Assembly (NCBI GenBank): GCA_963920665.1
Contig: OY987272.1
Span: 3,477,001 to 3,541,000 of the forward strand
Origin: Straminergon stramineum
Lineage: Eukaryota; Streptophyta; Bryopsida; Hypnales; Calliergonaceae
Reading direction: 5' to 3'
DNA: 64,000 nucleotides
Of this stretch, positions 37,596 to 49,090 are shown piece after piece. The translations under genes were made by a program, and so were the position numbers. The stretch's first letter is position 1. Each line of letters begins with the position of its first letter. The notes below the pieces were generated by a model. That model saw nothing but the letters and a program-made list of their open reading frames with translations, had not been told where the DNA came from and made no database searches.

Positions 37596-40500
37596 ATGGC
37601 ATTCGCCCAGGCGCACAAGACCGGTCGGCCTCTGTCTGTGAACTCGCTGAAGAATGACCTCCCGCGCATTTCGCCATCGCCGTCGCCCTCCCATCCTGCT
37701 GCTACGCCTTCGCACACGCGCACCAAGTCCGCCTCGCCGGCCACCACCACCGTCTCGGCCTCCGTCACTAACACGAGGAGGCAGAGCAATGGATCTGTTA
37801 GACAATCACATGATGGCGGGGGTACATTTTCATTACCTGCTGGAGTCCTTGCATTCGTGTGTCATTGCCTGCTTATTCTTGTCTTCGTCCTTCGTAATTG
37901 CGAGAATGCCAGAAACATGAAATGAGTGATAGCTCTCCATAATGTCTTGGTTGACGTCTCTAGATCACCGGAACTCGATTCCTTCTAGCCTAATCCACAA
38001 GAGAGGAGGTTTTTAGATCTTCTATGCAAGTTCGACACTTGGTGGACTGAGAGCGAGAGTGTCTCAAGGTTTATGTCCCGTGAAGCGCCATGTGAGACGC
38101 ATTACAGAGATTTTGAACCGGAGGCTTTCAGTTTATGAGACATTAGCATTCCCAATCATTCCTTGCACCTCGCGTCCCACTGCTTGATTATTCTTTTCTC
38201 TCAGCATATTCGTCCTTTGTAATCGCTTTCTGCCATATCTTGGTTTTCATCACTAGATCACAAGAGCTTTATTTCTTCTAGACTATTCTGTAAGTGAGTA
38301 ACGTTTTCAGATCTCTCTGTAAGTTCTGGACTCGTAGATTGAGATTGAGAGTGGCTCAAGGTTTATGCCCCGTGTAGCTCCATGTGCAAGGCATTGCCGA
38401 GATTTTGTCCTGAAGCATTTCAGTTATCTGATTCGAATCCTTAGCATTCCCAATTGTCCCGTAAATATTGATGAGTAAAGGGTAGTCTCCACAATCCCGA
38501 TCTGGCTAGCTTCCCGAAGAGAGATCCCATTTTTGAGTTTTCAATGTGTTCAAGCCCATACTAGTTTCAAATGATCTATAGTCGCGAAGAATTCTCTTAT
38601 TGGTTTTGTATTCTATGACCAGATGATCAATTCATCACCTGAGAACAGCCACCTTATTTTGACTTCGAGGGTCGCTGGATTATGCAATTGCTGCAATCCG
38701 AATTCCTCGGATTACCTTTTAGATCGTTAGTTTCCACTATCTCGGCGGGAAGGTTTGCTCTTTTTGCTACTTGGGAAGTTAGGTCAATGAAGGAAACAGT
38801 ATTACATGGCAGTTATATTCTACTCAGTTCTGCCATCATCCATTTGGTCCTCATAGCCAGCGGGATTTTCAGTACATTCGCTAATGTGGTGTCACTTGAA
38901 TGGAGCGCCAGTTCCATGCCGCTGTTACTGGATAGTCAAACCCCTGTACTGCCGAATTCTCAGCCCTTGAACTTGTGTCATTCGTTGGGGGAAACGATAG
39001 TCTTCTAAGAATTGCATCTCGTCTTTTTGCAGCGTGGTATCTGATAGGCTTCTCTGCTGTGCATGTACCGATCATAATTCTGAACCTATCGCCTTTGGAG
39101 GAACTTTACAGGATATTTTAGCCCTCATGAATTCTCTTTCTATCCTAGAAGCAAGTTGAATTTTTGGAGCCCCTAGTTTTGGGACAGAAAGACTGTCTTG
39201 AGCGTGGTATCAGTAATCGAAAATATCAATCCATGGCCTTGGTCACATACTGGTCTGTATCACGCCCCGAACATGTAATTTTAGGGCAGAGGGTCTAACG
39301 GATTAAGATATTTTGGGCGTTTGCAGTAGCTAACCGAGTGCGAGTAACAGTAAGGTTGCGTCCAAGGAATGCAGAAGAATTGGAGGCCGATCTTGATTTT
39401 GCTGATTGTGTGGAGCTTCAACCTGAGGTATGGATCCATTCATTTAAGAAAACTCAACCTTTCTGTGAACATTTTGGAATGGAATTGTTCAAGAGTAAGA
39501 GCAGATAACAGTACTGTGGTTCGTTTGTGCAGCTGAAAAGGTTGAAGCTGCGTAAGAATAACTGGGATTGCGAGACTTATCAATTTGATGAAATTCTCAC
39601 GGAGACAGCTTCTCAGAAACGTGTCTACGAAGTCGTCGCAAAACCTGTTGTTGAGGTTCTGAGCGGAACTTCACATTTCATTTTGCCATCTTTATAGACT
39701 TCGAGGATTATTAACCCATTTCTATGATTCGGAGAAATTTCCTGCTAATATCTGCATCATTTCTTTTCAACTGTGATTACTGACGATGCTTCTTCACTCA
39801 ACAGAGCCATGGTCATTGACTGTAACTTGTATTAAGGTGTAGGGGGTTGGCTGATTCTTTACAGCGGATTTATCTATTCTAGATATGCAATTCAAGTCTG
39901 ATGAATTCTGTGTTTCCGTTCAGAGCGTTCTTGAAGGGTACAATGGCACCGTCATGGCCTATGGCCAAACAGGAACCGGAAAGACCTTTACGCTCGGAAA
40001 GCTAGGTGATGAAGACACGGCTGAGCGAGGAATTATGGTTCGGGCATTGGAGGATATCTTAGCCAATGTCAACCACGTTGATGATACTGTAACTGTTTCG
40101 TACTTACAGGTACAATTCAACTCTGTGATCCTGTTTTAATGTTTCGGAACTCCTCGTTTTCATTTCTTGAGTGTCCAGATAAACGAACCTAAACGTAAAT
40201 GCTAAGTCGGGTTGCAGCTTTACATGGAATCAGTACAAGATCTATTAGCACCTGAAAGGGACAATTGCCATATTCAAGAAGACCCCAAGACAGGGGACGT
40301 GTCTGTGCCTGGAGCTACTCAGATACAGCTGACTGATCACCAGAGCTTCTGCAATCTCCTAGACGTCGGTGAAGCGAATCGATTTGCTGCCAATACAAAA
40401 CTTAATACAGAGTCCTCGCGGAGTCATGCGATTCTGCTGGTGCGTGGCATTTACTCTGCCGTAGGGTTTATTGGCTCGAAGCACTTGTTCCACTATGACA

Positions 40501-43500
40501 GAAAATTTAACCAAATTATCAAGATTATAATCTCCGTGTAGCCTTCACTGTGAAACGATCTCCAGATTTGGTACGCAATTTGAAGTCTAAGCGACTCTTC
40601 TGGAACAGTTTAGATATTGAACTGCTGTCGTTGCAGGTACAAGTCAAAAAAGCAGTTAGAAATAAGGACCTTCTAATACCTACTGAAAATGGGAATGGAG
40701 GCTCGAATTCTGCAAAGGGGATGCGTGCACCTACAATTCGAAGAAGCAAACTTCTTATTGTGGATCTCGCTGGTTCAGAGCGTGTTGATAAATCAGGTTT
40801 GTTATGGATTCCTTTTCTATCCCATTGGTAATCAAGCAGAAGTGTGTTAATATGCTATATCTACATAATGCATCATTGACGATGCTTGCTTTACAAGAAT
40901 CACATTCTCCTCCTCTAGGGCAGTGGCGGATAACCATGAAATTTTTCTATTGGTTTAACACAGGCAGTGAGGGGCACACATTGGAGGAAGCAAAGTCCAT
41001 CAACTTGTCATTGACAGCGTTGGGGAAATGTATCAATGCTTTAGCGGAAAACAGTCCTCATGTCCCCATTCGGGACTCTAAGTTAACAAGGCTATTGCGT
41101 GATTCCTTCGGTGGTAAGACGTTACTGTCTGTCTTTCTGCCTTTTACTTGTTCCATTTTGTTTCATAGCTGGTAACTGCGATTGGCAGCGTTGAGGAAAT
41201 GTATCAATTCTTTAGCGGAAAATGTAATCTCTCCTGTAATACAAGGGAGATTTTGTGGATTTGAGCCAGGAAGTTTACTGTAACAAAAACCTCCTATTTT
41301 ACGGCCAAACGCTGTTCCCTGAAATTCATCGATATCTCTGACCGCAGGAACGGCTCGTACATCTTTGATTGTTACGATTGGACCCTCACCAAGGCATAGA
41401 GGAGAAACAACTAGTACTATCATGTTTGGCCAGAGAGTAAGCCGTTGCATTCCATTTACATTTCTTAGATGTTTTCAGTTGGGACATTTTTAGAATGGAT
41501 TTCTTCTGTTCCTATCCTTTGACATGGAACTTTGATAAATTGTGACAGGCAATGAAGGTCGAGAACATGGTAAAACTTAAGGAGGAGTTTGACTATAAAA
41601 GCCTTTGCCGAAGAATGGAAGCTGAACTAGACAGGCTTGTTGCAGAAAATGAGAGGCAGGCGAAAGCTCGGCAAGAAAACGATGAAGAACTAGATCGGAC
41701 AGTAGAAGAAAGTCGATTGCTTGTGTTGGAGGCCGAGAATCGCCTTCAAACTGCTCTAGAAGTACGTCAAACCATTTCACGTTCAACGTGGGAGCTTGAG
41801 TATGCACACTGTTCATTGAAGACTGAGTTAGCAAGTGCTCAATTCATAAATAAACAGAATCTCTTATCTCCTCATATGTTTAGAGACTATTGAGATTCTT
41901 ACCATTGTACACAGTCTACTGACCGTCTAGTTGGCGTTGTACAGGGTTTGACTTGCACTGGTTCCGTTTGTGAGAAATTCTACTTGCTATTTTCTGTTCT
42001 GGCCTATATCTAGTGGTCGTAAATTGAACTATTTCAATGTTTGCAGTCTATGATGACCGAGAAAATTATCTACGAACAGGAAGTGGAGGAGTTACGACAG
42101 AAGTGTGAGAAAGGATGTGAAGAGGTGGAAGAACTTCGGCAGAGGCTGGAAGAAGTTATTCATGTTCGGGATATGTTGCAGGACGAAGTCAAAGTATTGG
42201 CACTTGAACGCCAGAATGAGCAACAAGAGGTGAGTGGCTGTGATGAACCTCAGTTCAGAACTACGAAATCTCTTTTGAGATGATTGTGGTTGTGTACAAG
42301 AGTCCGTTAGTTTTGGGGGATTAGAGCTCAGCAATAGTCGCCATCGTATGCATGCAGAGAATCATTTTGACGTCATATTTTGAAAGAAAGAAACCTTTGA
42401 TCGGGTTGTTTGTCTTTAGTGACGGGGACCTGCTAAAGAGCACTGTGTTTTGCGTCATTTATCTGCTATCCTCTTGTGTTATAATGTTGATTTGTGTTAG
42501 TGTTAAATCCCTTAGTTATGAGAGATGTAGATTAGTAGGGCATGCAAAGATCGAGCGGTGAGCGATAGCTGAAGGGTGTGACGTGCAGATACGCTTACCA
42601 CAGCCAACGATTGACTTCATCTGCTTTTTGTTGGCTGCGGTTTCAGAAACACATTCAAGTAGAGAACCTGAAGATGCACAAAGAGAAAATCGAAAAGCAT
42701 CGTAAGGAAAGGAAAGAGCAGATCGAGAAGCATGGAAAGGAACTGGGAGAAGCGCTGGCCAGTCTAAAACTTGAGCGTTCACATCGTGAACGCTTGGAGG
42801 AGGAGCTGGGCAGCCTACGTCTCCAGCTTGCACAGTTTGAGCGCATGGAGAAGGACCTCCGGGCTGCCACGCCTCAAATCCAACGTGATTCGGAGGTAAG
42901 TGGATCCTAGTGATCTTCTCAGCCTGTAACTCTCGCAATTCTCGCACTATTCCCGCACCAGCCATCAACGAGTGCTGATTTAATCTGCGTATTGTAACTT
43001 TGTTTGCATCATATCAAGTTATGATGAATCTGCTCTTGAATTGCCTTAATATGATTGGATATGTGCCTATCGCTTGCAGTCGTGCTCTACTGCATTTAAA
43101 AAGGAGCACGACTGCAATGGCCATTTTTGAATAAGTTTAAACTAGTTTGTGGGTTTCCCAGCTGATTCAAATGATTGTTTTCTTTAGACTTCTGGCCACC
43201 CTGTCTCCAAAAGTCATGAGGTTAAATGGTTTTATAAATTTTCAGAGTTTGACTCATGCATGGCAGAGAGATCCCTTTAGCGAGGAAAGTGCCGTTCTAC
43301 AAGTAGTTCTTGGATTTTTCATCACATCTCTTTTCAGAACTTTGACAAGTAACAATCAGGTTTGTCTTGTTTCTGGAATCCATGAAACATGCGTTGATAT
43401 GTGTTTGCTGCTATATTTTCAGCAGCAGTCTAATTTTCAAAGCTTTGAGATCGAGGAGCTTCGAGCACGGCTGGATAAGGAACGCCAGGATCTCGAACAG

Positions 43501-46263
43501 TCTGATGACCAAAGCGTTCAGATTGCGGAACTTCGAGCACAACTGGAGAAGGAACGCCAGAAGCTGGAACAGGCTGATGAACAAAGTGTAGAGATTGCGG
43601 GACTTCAAACATTGCTAGAGAATGAACGTCAGAAGGTTTTACATTTTGAGGAGCAAACGATTGAGATTGCAGAGCTCCGGACACTGCTGGAAAATGAACG
43701 TCAGAACCGTGATCAGCTGGAACAAGAGCTCAGGGTTGCCAAAACACAGATGTCTAAAAGAAATGTAAATGGTAGTCTGACAAGGCAACAAGGCGATGAA
43801 CTTCTGACGGTGAGACATAGACTGGACGAGGAGTTGAGGGAGAGGGAGAGACTAGAGGAGGAAGTTCGGCATCTTAAAGAGCAAGTTTCTGTCCTTACTG
43901 AGGAGCATGATGAGGTAGTTAATCACGGCCATCTTCTTAACAATTGCACACCCTGTCAGGCTCTTCGTATATTATTGCACCAAAGACTGAGAAGTTGCAC
44001 TATTGTGTATACGTTTTGGAATTTTCTGAGATTGGTGCTATGGTTTTGATCTCACAAAGATTCTTTGGCTCGCAATTACTGAACTCTTTTTCTCACTGGT
44101 ACAATGGTATTAGCATTCACGGAGAATAATGACGAATGGAGGTTCGGGTAGAAGCTCACTTGGTTCGGAAAGTCCTCTTATAAGCCTCAGCAAGCCTAAC
44201 CATATGCGTGACACCATCAATGGCCAGAGAGCAACCATCGCCAAGCTCTTCGAACAAGGTATGGCTTACCATACTTTTTGTGCCAGATAGAACGACTCTT
44301 TGACTTTATTTGTGTTGACGTTTGAATTTCTTTGAAAATAACATGCAGCTTAATCAAATACGATCAGTATGCTGGACTCTTTCTACTTTCGTATTGGTTC
44401 TACGGACTGTCGAGACCATCATGTTCTCTAAATTTCGAATTTTGGTTTGCATGACATGAGATTTATGCAACTGTTCAAAGAGTTGATACTGAATTTATAA
44501 TCGTTCATTTGGTGGTTTGTAGTTGGCCTTCACAAGATACTTTCGTTGTTAGAATCTGAGGATGTTGATGTTCGCGTCCACGCTGTTAAGGTCGTGGCAA
44601 ATCTTGCGGCCGAAGGTAACTCTCTCCGTCTTAAATTGAAACGTCAGCCCTGGTTGGCTTATTTATTTTAGTTGCAGAAAAAGAAACCACGGCTTGAGAA
44701 AGTGCGAGGGTCGGCTATTCTAGTCTCTCTGGACTTCGAGCAATCAAGAGTGTTGACATTGCATTTCTATGGGCCCCTGTCGTTGCGACTCAAGATTGGC
44801 ATTGTTACATTACAGTTATTGTAAAATCACCTCCTATGTTCCGTGCTTACTACTTTTCTGATGCACCATTAGATGCAATGTTTAAATCCATGATACTTAA
44901 CTCACGTGTGACTGTCATTTCAGAAGCCAACCAAGAGAAAATTGTAGAGGCTGGGGGATTGGGATCCTTGCTCATGCTTCTACAGAGCTCAGAAGATGAG
45001 ACTATTAGGCGTGTAGCGGCTGGCGCTGTGGCCAACCTTGCCATGAATGGTAACTTCTTCATCTGGCAATGTCCTGGATCTTCTTTTACCTAGAGGTGAT
45101 GTTTTCATTGCATATTTCTTCTGGTTGGAAAGGAGTTCACCTTCTTTTTTGAATGCAGAAACAAACCAGGAGTTAATTATGTCTCAAGGTGGAATAGGTC
45201 TTCTTGCTCGAACAGCGGACGATGCTGAAGACCCACAAACACTGCGAATGGTTGCTGGTGCTATAGCAAACTTATGCGGCAATGGTGCTTCTCCTTCCCA
45301 TTTGTTATCTGCAAATGCCACCAGATTTCTGTTCAGTTTTACACTTCCTTTCAGTCGTTCACATGGCACACCGCTTGTGTCACTGGACATTTGCATATTT
45401 TCGTGGATTTTTGGTGGGTGATGCCTTTCGAGGATAGAAGATTTCAATAGTGCGGTTTTATTGTCTTTATAATCGTGCAGACAAGCTCCAAGTCAAACTG
45501 AGAGAGGAGGGTGGCATTCGTGCACTCCTTGGTATGGTTCGATCAAGGCATCCTGACGTGCTGGCCCAAGTTGCGAGGGGAATCGCAAACTTTGCCAAGT
45601 GCGAATCACGGGGTGCTGCTCAAGGTAAAGTATTAGTGCTTATTCATGCCATGATGTAATCTACCTCATACTTGCTGATTTTGAGGCATTTTGGATTAAC
45701 TCTCTATTGAACATCTGTAGGTTACAAGTTGGGTAGGTCTTTACTTATTGATGATGGAGCCTTACCCTGGATTGTGGCCAATGCCAACAACGAAGCATCA
45801 CCCATACGCCGTCACATTGAACTAGCTCTTTGTCACTTAGCCCAGCATGGTACGGAACAGTTGTCTTCCTTCACCTCGTTTCACTTGTGTTTATCTGCTT
45901 GTATTTGGGAGGAAATTTTGCAATAGTTGCATGAACTTTTTTTGGTTGAAAGATGCTTGACGAGGGTAATATGTACCAAAGCTCATATCCACCGAAGGGC
46001 GATTATTTGGCCTGACGAATAACCGAATATCACAACAAACTGCAGTCTACCGGTATTTGCGATCAGGACACCTAATACTTGGGTAATGTCATGATTTTGC
46101 AGAAGTGAACGCCAAGGATCTTGTTTTAGGCGGGGCCTTGTGGGAACTGGTACGAATTTCTCGAGAGTGTTCTAGAGAAGACATCCGAAACCTTGCCCAA
46201 CGTACTTTAAATGCCAGTGGCACTTTCCAAGTAGAATTAAGGCGTCTACATTTAGTCTATTAA
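37596..46263 (+). CDS. ARK: Armadillo-repeat kinesin (ARK / KIN-UB type), 1105 aa
   Basis: Microtubule motor of the plant ARK family: N-terminal motor, long coiled coil, C-terminal ARM repeats. Nineteen exons join in phase: 37596-37821, 39327-39427, 39533-39655, 39924-40109, 40218-40439, 40637-40796, 40964-41113, 41348-41436, 41549-41761, 42047-42229, 42647-42895, 43423-43914, 44114-44258, 44523-44615, 44924-45049, 45159-45284, 45481-45624, 45721-45849, 46103-46263. Residues 1-75 are Ser/Pro-rich. The motor (76-419) has P-loop GQTGTGKT 164-171, switch I NTESSRSH 275-282 and switch II DLAGSER 329-335, all canonical. The neck [19 protein letters not shown] follows, then coiled coil to about 800 with four 24-residue repeats (644-739), then ARM repeats 847-1060. 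Arabidopsis ARKs are about 900 residues, so this stalk is longer. The exon 13 acceptor (44114) is the least certain. Known family roles are microtubule dynamics, tip growth and organelle or nuclear transport. Confidence 0.95.
37845..38460 (+). repeat. Diverged tandem duplication in kinesin intron 1
   Basis: Two units of about 310 bp follow each other, 37845-38160 and 38161-38460. Shared ordered blocks: TTCGTCCTTCGTAATTGC / TTCGTCCTTTGTAATCGC; CTAGATCAC; TCAAGGTTTATGYCCCGTG; GAGATTTTG; TTAGCATTCCCAAT. The first unit starts only about 25 bp after the exon 1 donor. Confidence 0.75.
43074..43117 (+). repeat. Perfect 14 bp hairpin in kinesin intron 11
   Basis: TTGCAGTCGTGCTC at 43074-43087 is followed, after a 16-base loop, by its exact reverse complement at 43104-43117. 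It lies in the 527 bp intron between the 42895 donor and the 43423 acceptor. The stem is GC-rich relative to the surroundings. Confidence 0.75.
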
Positions 46264-46268
46264 ATAAA
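46263..46268 (+). terminator. Candidate polyadenylation signal overlapping the kinesin stop
   Basis: The stop codon taa (46261-46263) runs straight into AATAAA. In plants AATAAA-like near-upstream elements are loose, and a site this close would leave a very short 3' UTR, so another signal further down may be used. Confidence 0.3.
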
Positions 46269-47627
46269 AAAAATAAAAAACCATTCATCTCCTGAATCAG
46301 GGTAAATTTCTTACCCTCCAGCCATGTCGCTCATGTGCGATCGTCTGTAAGATAAAGACGCCAGTTTATACTATTTCTAACTATATTTTTCTATTTCTGT
46401 TTCATAGTTTCTTATAATAAGAACGATTTGGCGAATCTCAGTCCTCACTTGGATGGATTTGGTGAAATGGAGTAAAAAAGAAACCCAAATTTTCTGTACT
46501 CTTGTCGCAAAGGTCTGAAGCAGGTTAGTTATTTGCGATAGATCACCAAAAATGCTGCTCCTGACCCATTCGTCGGGTCATTCGGCAGGTAATTCCAATT
46601 TTCCTTGTCATGTCTTTGTGTAATTAGTACCTGCTGCCACCATGACCATAATTTCATTTCAACTAGGTCTGTATAATCCTCAGTTTACGCTGTGTTTGTC
46701 AATGCTGGGTTCTGTTAACAATAACGTAGAATATGTTTACGTCACCCATAATTTCTTTGAAACATCAACGACAATCTTCCAATGATAATCATGGTCATAA
46801 GAATTAACCGTTGCACCCTCAGCTGAGATTTTTTCTATGGGTACGCAAATGTGTCAATGGTTGCTAAATCAATGCACATTTCATTCTCATAGGCACTTAC
46901 TTTCACCACAATTGTCCATGATGTGTCTGTCATTATTCTTGATGTGATTTTTGTTGCCACGAACTGACCTGCAACACATTTGTCTGAAGTGACCCACACA
47001 ATCTTGGTCGAGACGGCTGTGCTGATTGAGAAGAACAGGATTTGAGTGAAGGAGCAAGTCAGTTTTACAACTCGTGGAATTTTCATGATAGTGATGAATT
47101 CTGCAATGATACAACAGACTGCTTATATGACGACCTGATAAACCTCTTCAGACCTTAGAAGGTCATCACGAAGAGTCATTTTCCTGGCTGATCTCGTTTG
47201 GAAGAGTTAAACCTACTGAAACACTCTTCACTTAATTGTCATAGCGCCAATGCACTTTTATTCACATTTTTTCTGATTGTTGAGGGATCTGACGTGAATA
47301 TTGAAGATGAAAATTTTGGTCAATGGAAGGATAATAAATGCATTTCAACTTCAAAATGTTCTTTTTAAGAATATTGATGAAGAATCTGATCCCTGGTGTT
47401 AGATTTGTCCATGGGTCTCTTCTAGATTGTTGATTGTCTATAGCACACACCACCTTGAGTTCTTGTTTATTATGTTTCATGGACTAAAAGCCAAAGACTT
47501 CTTACTCATAATTTTAATGTGAGCTTAAGGATAGGGTCTTCCAATGTTAGGGTTATTAGGATGTGACATAGAGTTGGTAATATGATGAAAGAATAGGATT
47601 TCAATATTCATGGCATGTGAAAAAAAA

Positions 47628-47689
47628 TTGACTTCAATTAAGAATTATGATTAAAGAATTGACTTCAATTAAGAATTATGATTAAAGAA
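47628..47689. repeat. Exact 31 bp tandem duplication
   Basis: Two identical adjacent copies, 47628-47658 and 47659-47689, unit beginning TTGACTTCAATTAAG. The absence of any mismatch suggests a recent event. Confidence 0.9.
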
Positions 47690-48570
47690 TAGGATGTCAA
47701 TATTGATACAAAATTTGACATCAATTAGGGATTATAGGAGTGGTTTTTATAAACTTATCTACAATATGCAATTTTTTACTATGGTTATGATTCCATCTTT
47801 ACAAATTTAAAGAGGTCTAAATAAATTGACTAAAGTAGAGATTCTCAAAGCTTACCATTTGTGCTACAAGGTATCATTGCTTCTTTCTAATTAGTTGCCT
47901 ACCTAGATCAAAGGTTTTTGATCTTGAGGATCAAAAGATAGACAAATGCTCTAGAGGTATATTGCATTGTGTGGGTATGTTTTTGGTTTAGGGTCTCCAA
48001 TTTGGCTTATTGATGTTGGGATGGATTGCCTAATTGGAATTGGAGGCGAAATTGGTAGAGTTTGAAGAACTTGACTTACATTCAAAATTCATTCTATTAA
48101 AATTACCTACTTTAGCAAAATGTAGGATGCTAGTTAGTTTCTCACTTGAGTAGTTAGGCCTTCACTCTTCTCTTCATCAAGTAACTAAGGGAGAATTGAC
48201 CTCTTCATTGTCTCTTTATTCACCCCCTAGAAAAAATATTCAAGTGACAATAATATTTGAAAAATTTGAATTGATAGCCCCAAAATTTGTGATGAATTTT
48301 CAAAAAATATATAATTAACGAACTACAAAATATAGGACATATTTTACATTTATTACAAGGAAAACCAAAGGGTTAGTTCTCCCTCATAACATTGTTTATT
48401 GATGAGGCATGGGGCCTTTCTTCATCCTTGAAAAGGACCACCCTTCTAGTGAACAAAATTATCTTATATGGATCCTTAGTCAACCTCAATCCTTGAATCA
48501 ACTAATAAATCCCTCCTAGGTATCCCAAGCATTTAAGGAAGTCCACTCTAAAGGTGATTATTCTCTAAAA

Positions 48571-48750
48571 GTGATTAGGACACAAAGGTAAATTTTGCTT
48601 TTTCAATGTACCAACAATGTACATTTGGGGAGGTGATCGCTCCTAGTGACTATTGCATTTTAACATAGTGATCATGACACAAAGGTACATTTTGCTTCTT
48701 CAATGTACCAACAATGTACATTTCAGGTGGTGGCTACTTCTAGTGTAATG
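48571..48750. repeat. Tandem duplication, period about 97 bp
   Basis: Copies at 48571-48653 and 48668-48750 share GACACAAAGGTA, ATTTTGCTT and TTCAATGTACCAACAATG with several differences. Each contains TGTACCAACAATGTACA, a near-palindrome. The GGGGAGGTGA segment matches, inverted, the CACCTCCCC box at about 4768. Confidence 0.8.
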
Positions 48751-49001
48751 GTTCACTCCATCTCAATTTCAAAAATTCAAAACCAATTCCATGAAACGAC
48801 TCAGATACCATTTCCATTTTTCTTCCTCCAAAAATTGACTGAAAAGTTTCGCTTTCCCGAAAAGACAATCAACTCTTAAATGATTGGCTTTTAAGAGCAA
48901 AGTACCTAAGTAAGCAAAATAAAATACCTTCCCAGCATAAGGAGAACCATATCCTGGTTATACAATGTTATGCTCCTGCATTAAATATCAGGACTATCAT
49001 C

Positions 49002-49006
49002 AAAAA
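49002..49006 (-). terminator. Pol III T5 terminator of the tRNA gene
   Basis: On the minus strand, five Ts start two bases after the tRNA 3' end, as expected for an RNA polymerase III stop. Confidence 0.75.
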
Positions 49007-49008
49007 GA

Positions 49009-49090
49009 GTCAACAGCAGGGATCGAACCTGCGACGGACTGAGCCCAGCGGAACTGATCTCCGCCGCCATCACCACTCGGCCATGTTGAC
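49009..49090 (-). tRNA. tRNA-Ser-type gene with atypical anticodon loop (UCA at positions 34-36, no U33)
   Basis: 82 nt. The acceptor stem GTCAACA/TGTTGAC is fully paired. The D arm GCC/GGC encloses AGTGGTGAT. Anticodon stem GCGGA/TCCGC is fully paired with 7-base loop GATCAGT. The long variable arm GGGC TCA GTCC (one G-U pair) marks the serine class, and T arm GCAGG/CCTGC encloses TTCGATC. The A box (TGGCCGAGTGG) and B box (GGTTCGATCC) are intact and a T5 stop follows. Indexed against a normal tRNA-Ser, positions 34-36 are TCA, which would read UGA; position 33 is A instead of the near-invariant U. No intron is apparent. It may be a recently dead tRNA-Ser, or an expressed tRNA that does not decode normally. 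Confidence 0.75.

Larger units (their letters stand above)
46269..49001. other. Spacer downstream of the kinesin gene
   Basis: No gene supported. 46269-47500 is moderately balanced, with an 83-codon minus ORF at 46835-47086 that could be a relic but is not recognised. From 47500 it is AT-rich with the two tandem repeats listed. Confidence 0.45.

Noticed and set aside
37256..37805. Minus-strand ORFs of 105-177 codons
   Set aside because: They cover the kinesin leader and exon 1 in antisense; proline/serine-rich shadows of a GC-rich region.
40525..40749. Short ORFs on the minus strand within the kinesin gene
   Set aside because: Antisense shadows of verified motor-domain exons.
46835..47114. 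Minus-strand ORF of 83 codons with hydrophobic/threonine-rich text, considered as a hotdog-thioesterase relic
   Set aside because: No catalytic motif or partner exon found; the resemblance is too weak.
49009..49090. Possibility that the tRNA-like gene is a true selenocysteine tRNA because of UCA
   Set aside because: Length 82 nt, 7-bp acceptor, 3-bp D stem and ordinary variable arm fit tRNA-Ser, not the extended acceptor/T helix of tRNA-Sec.
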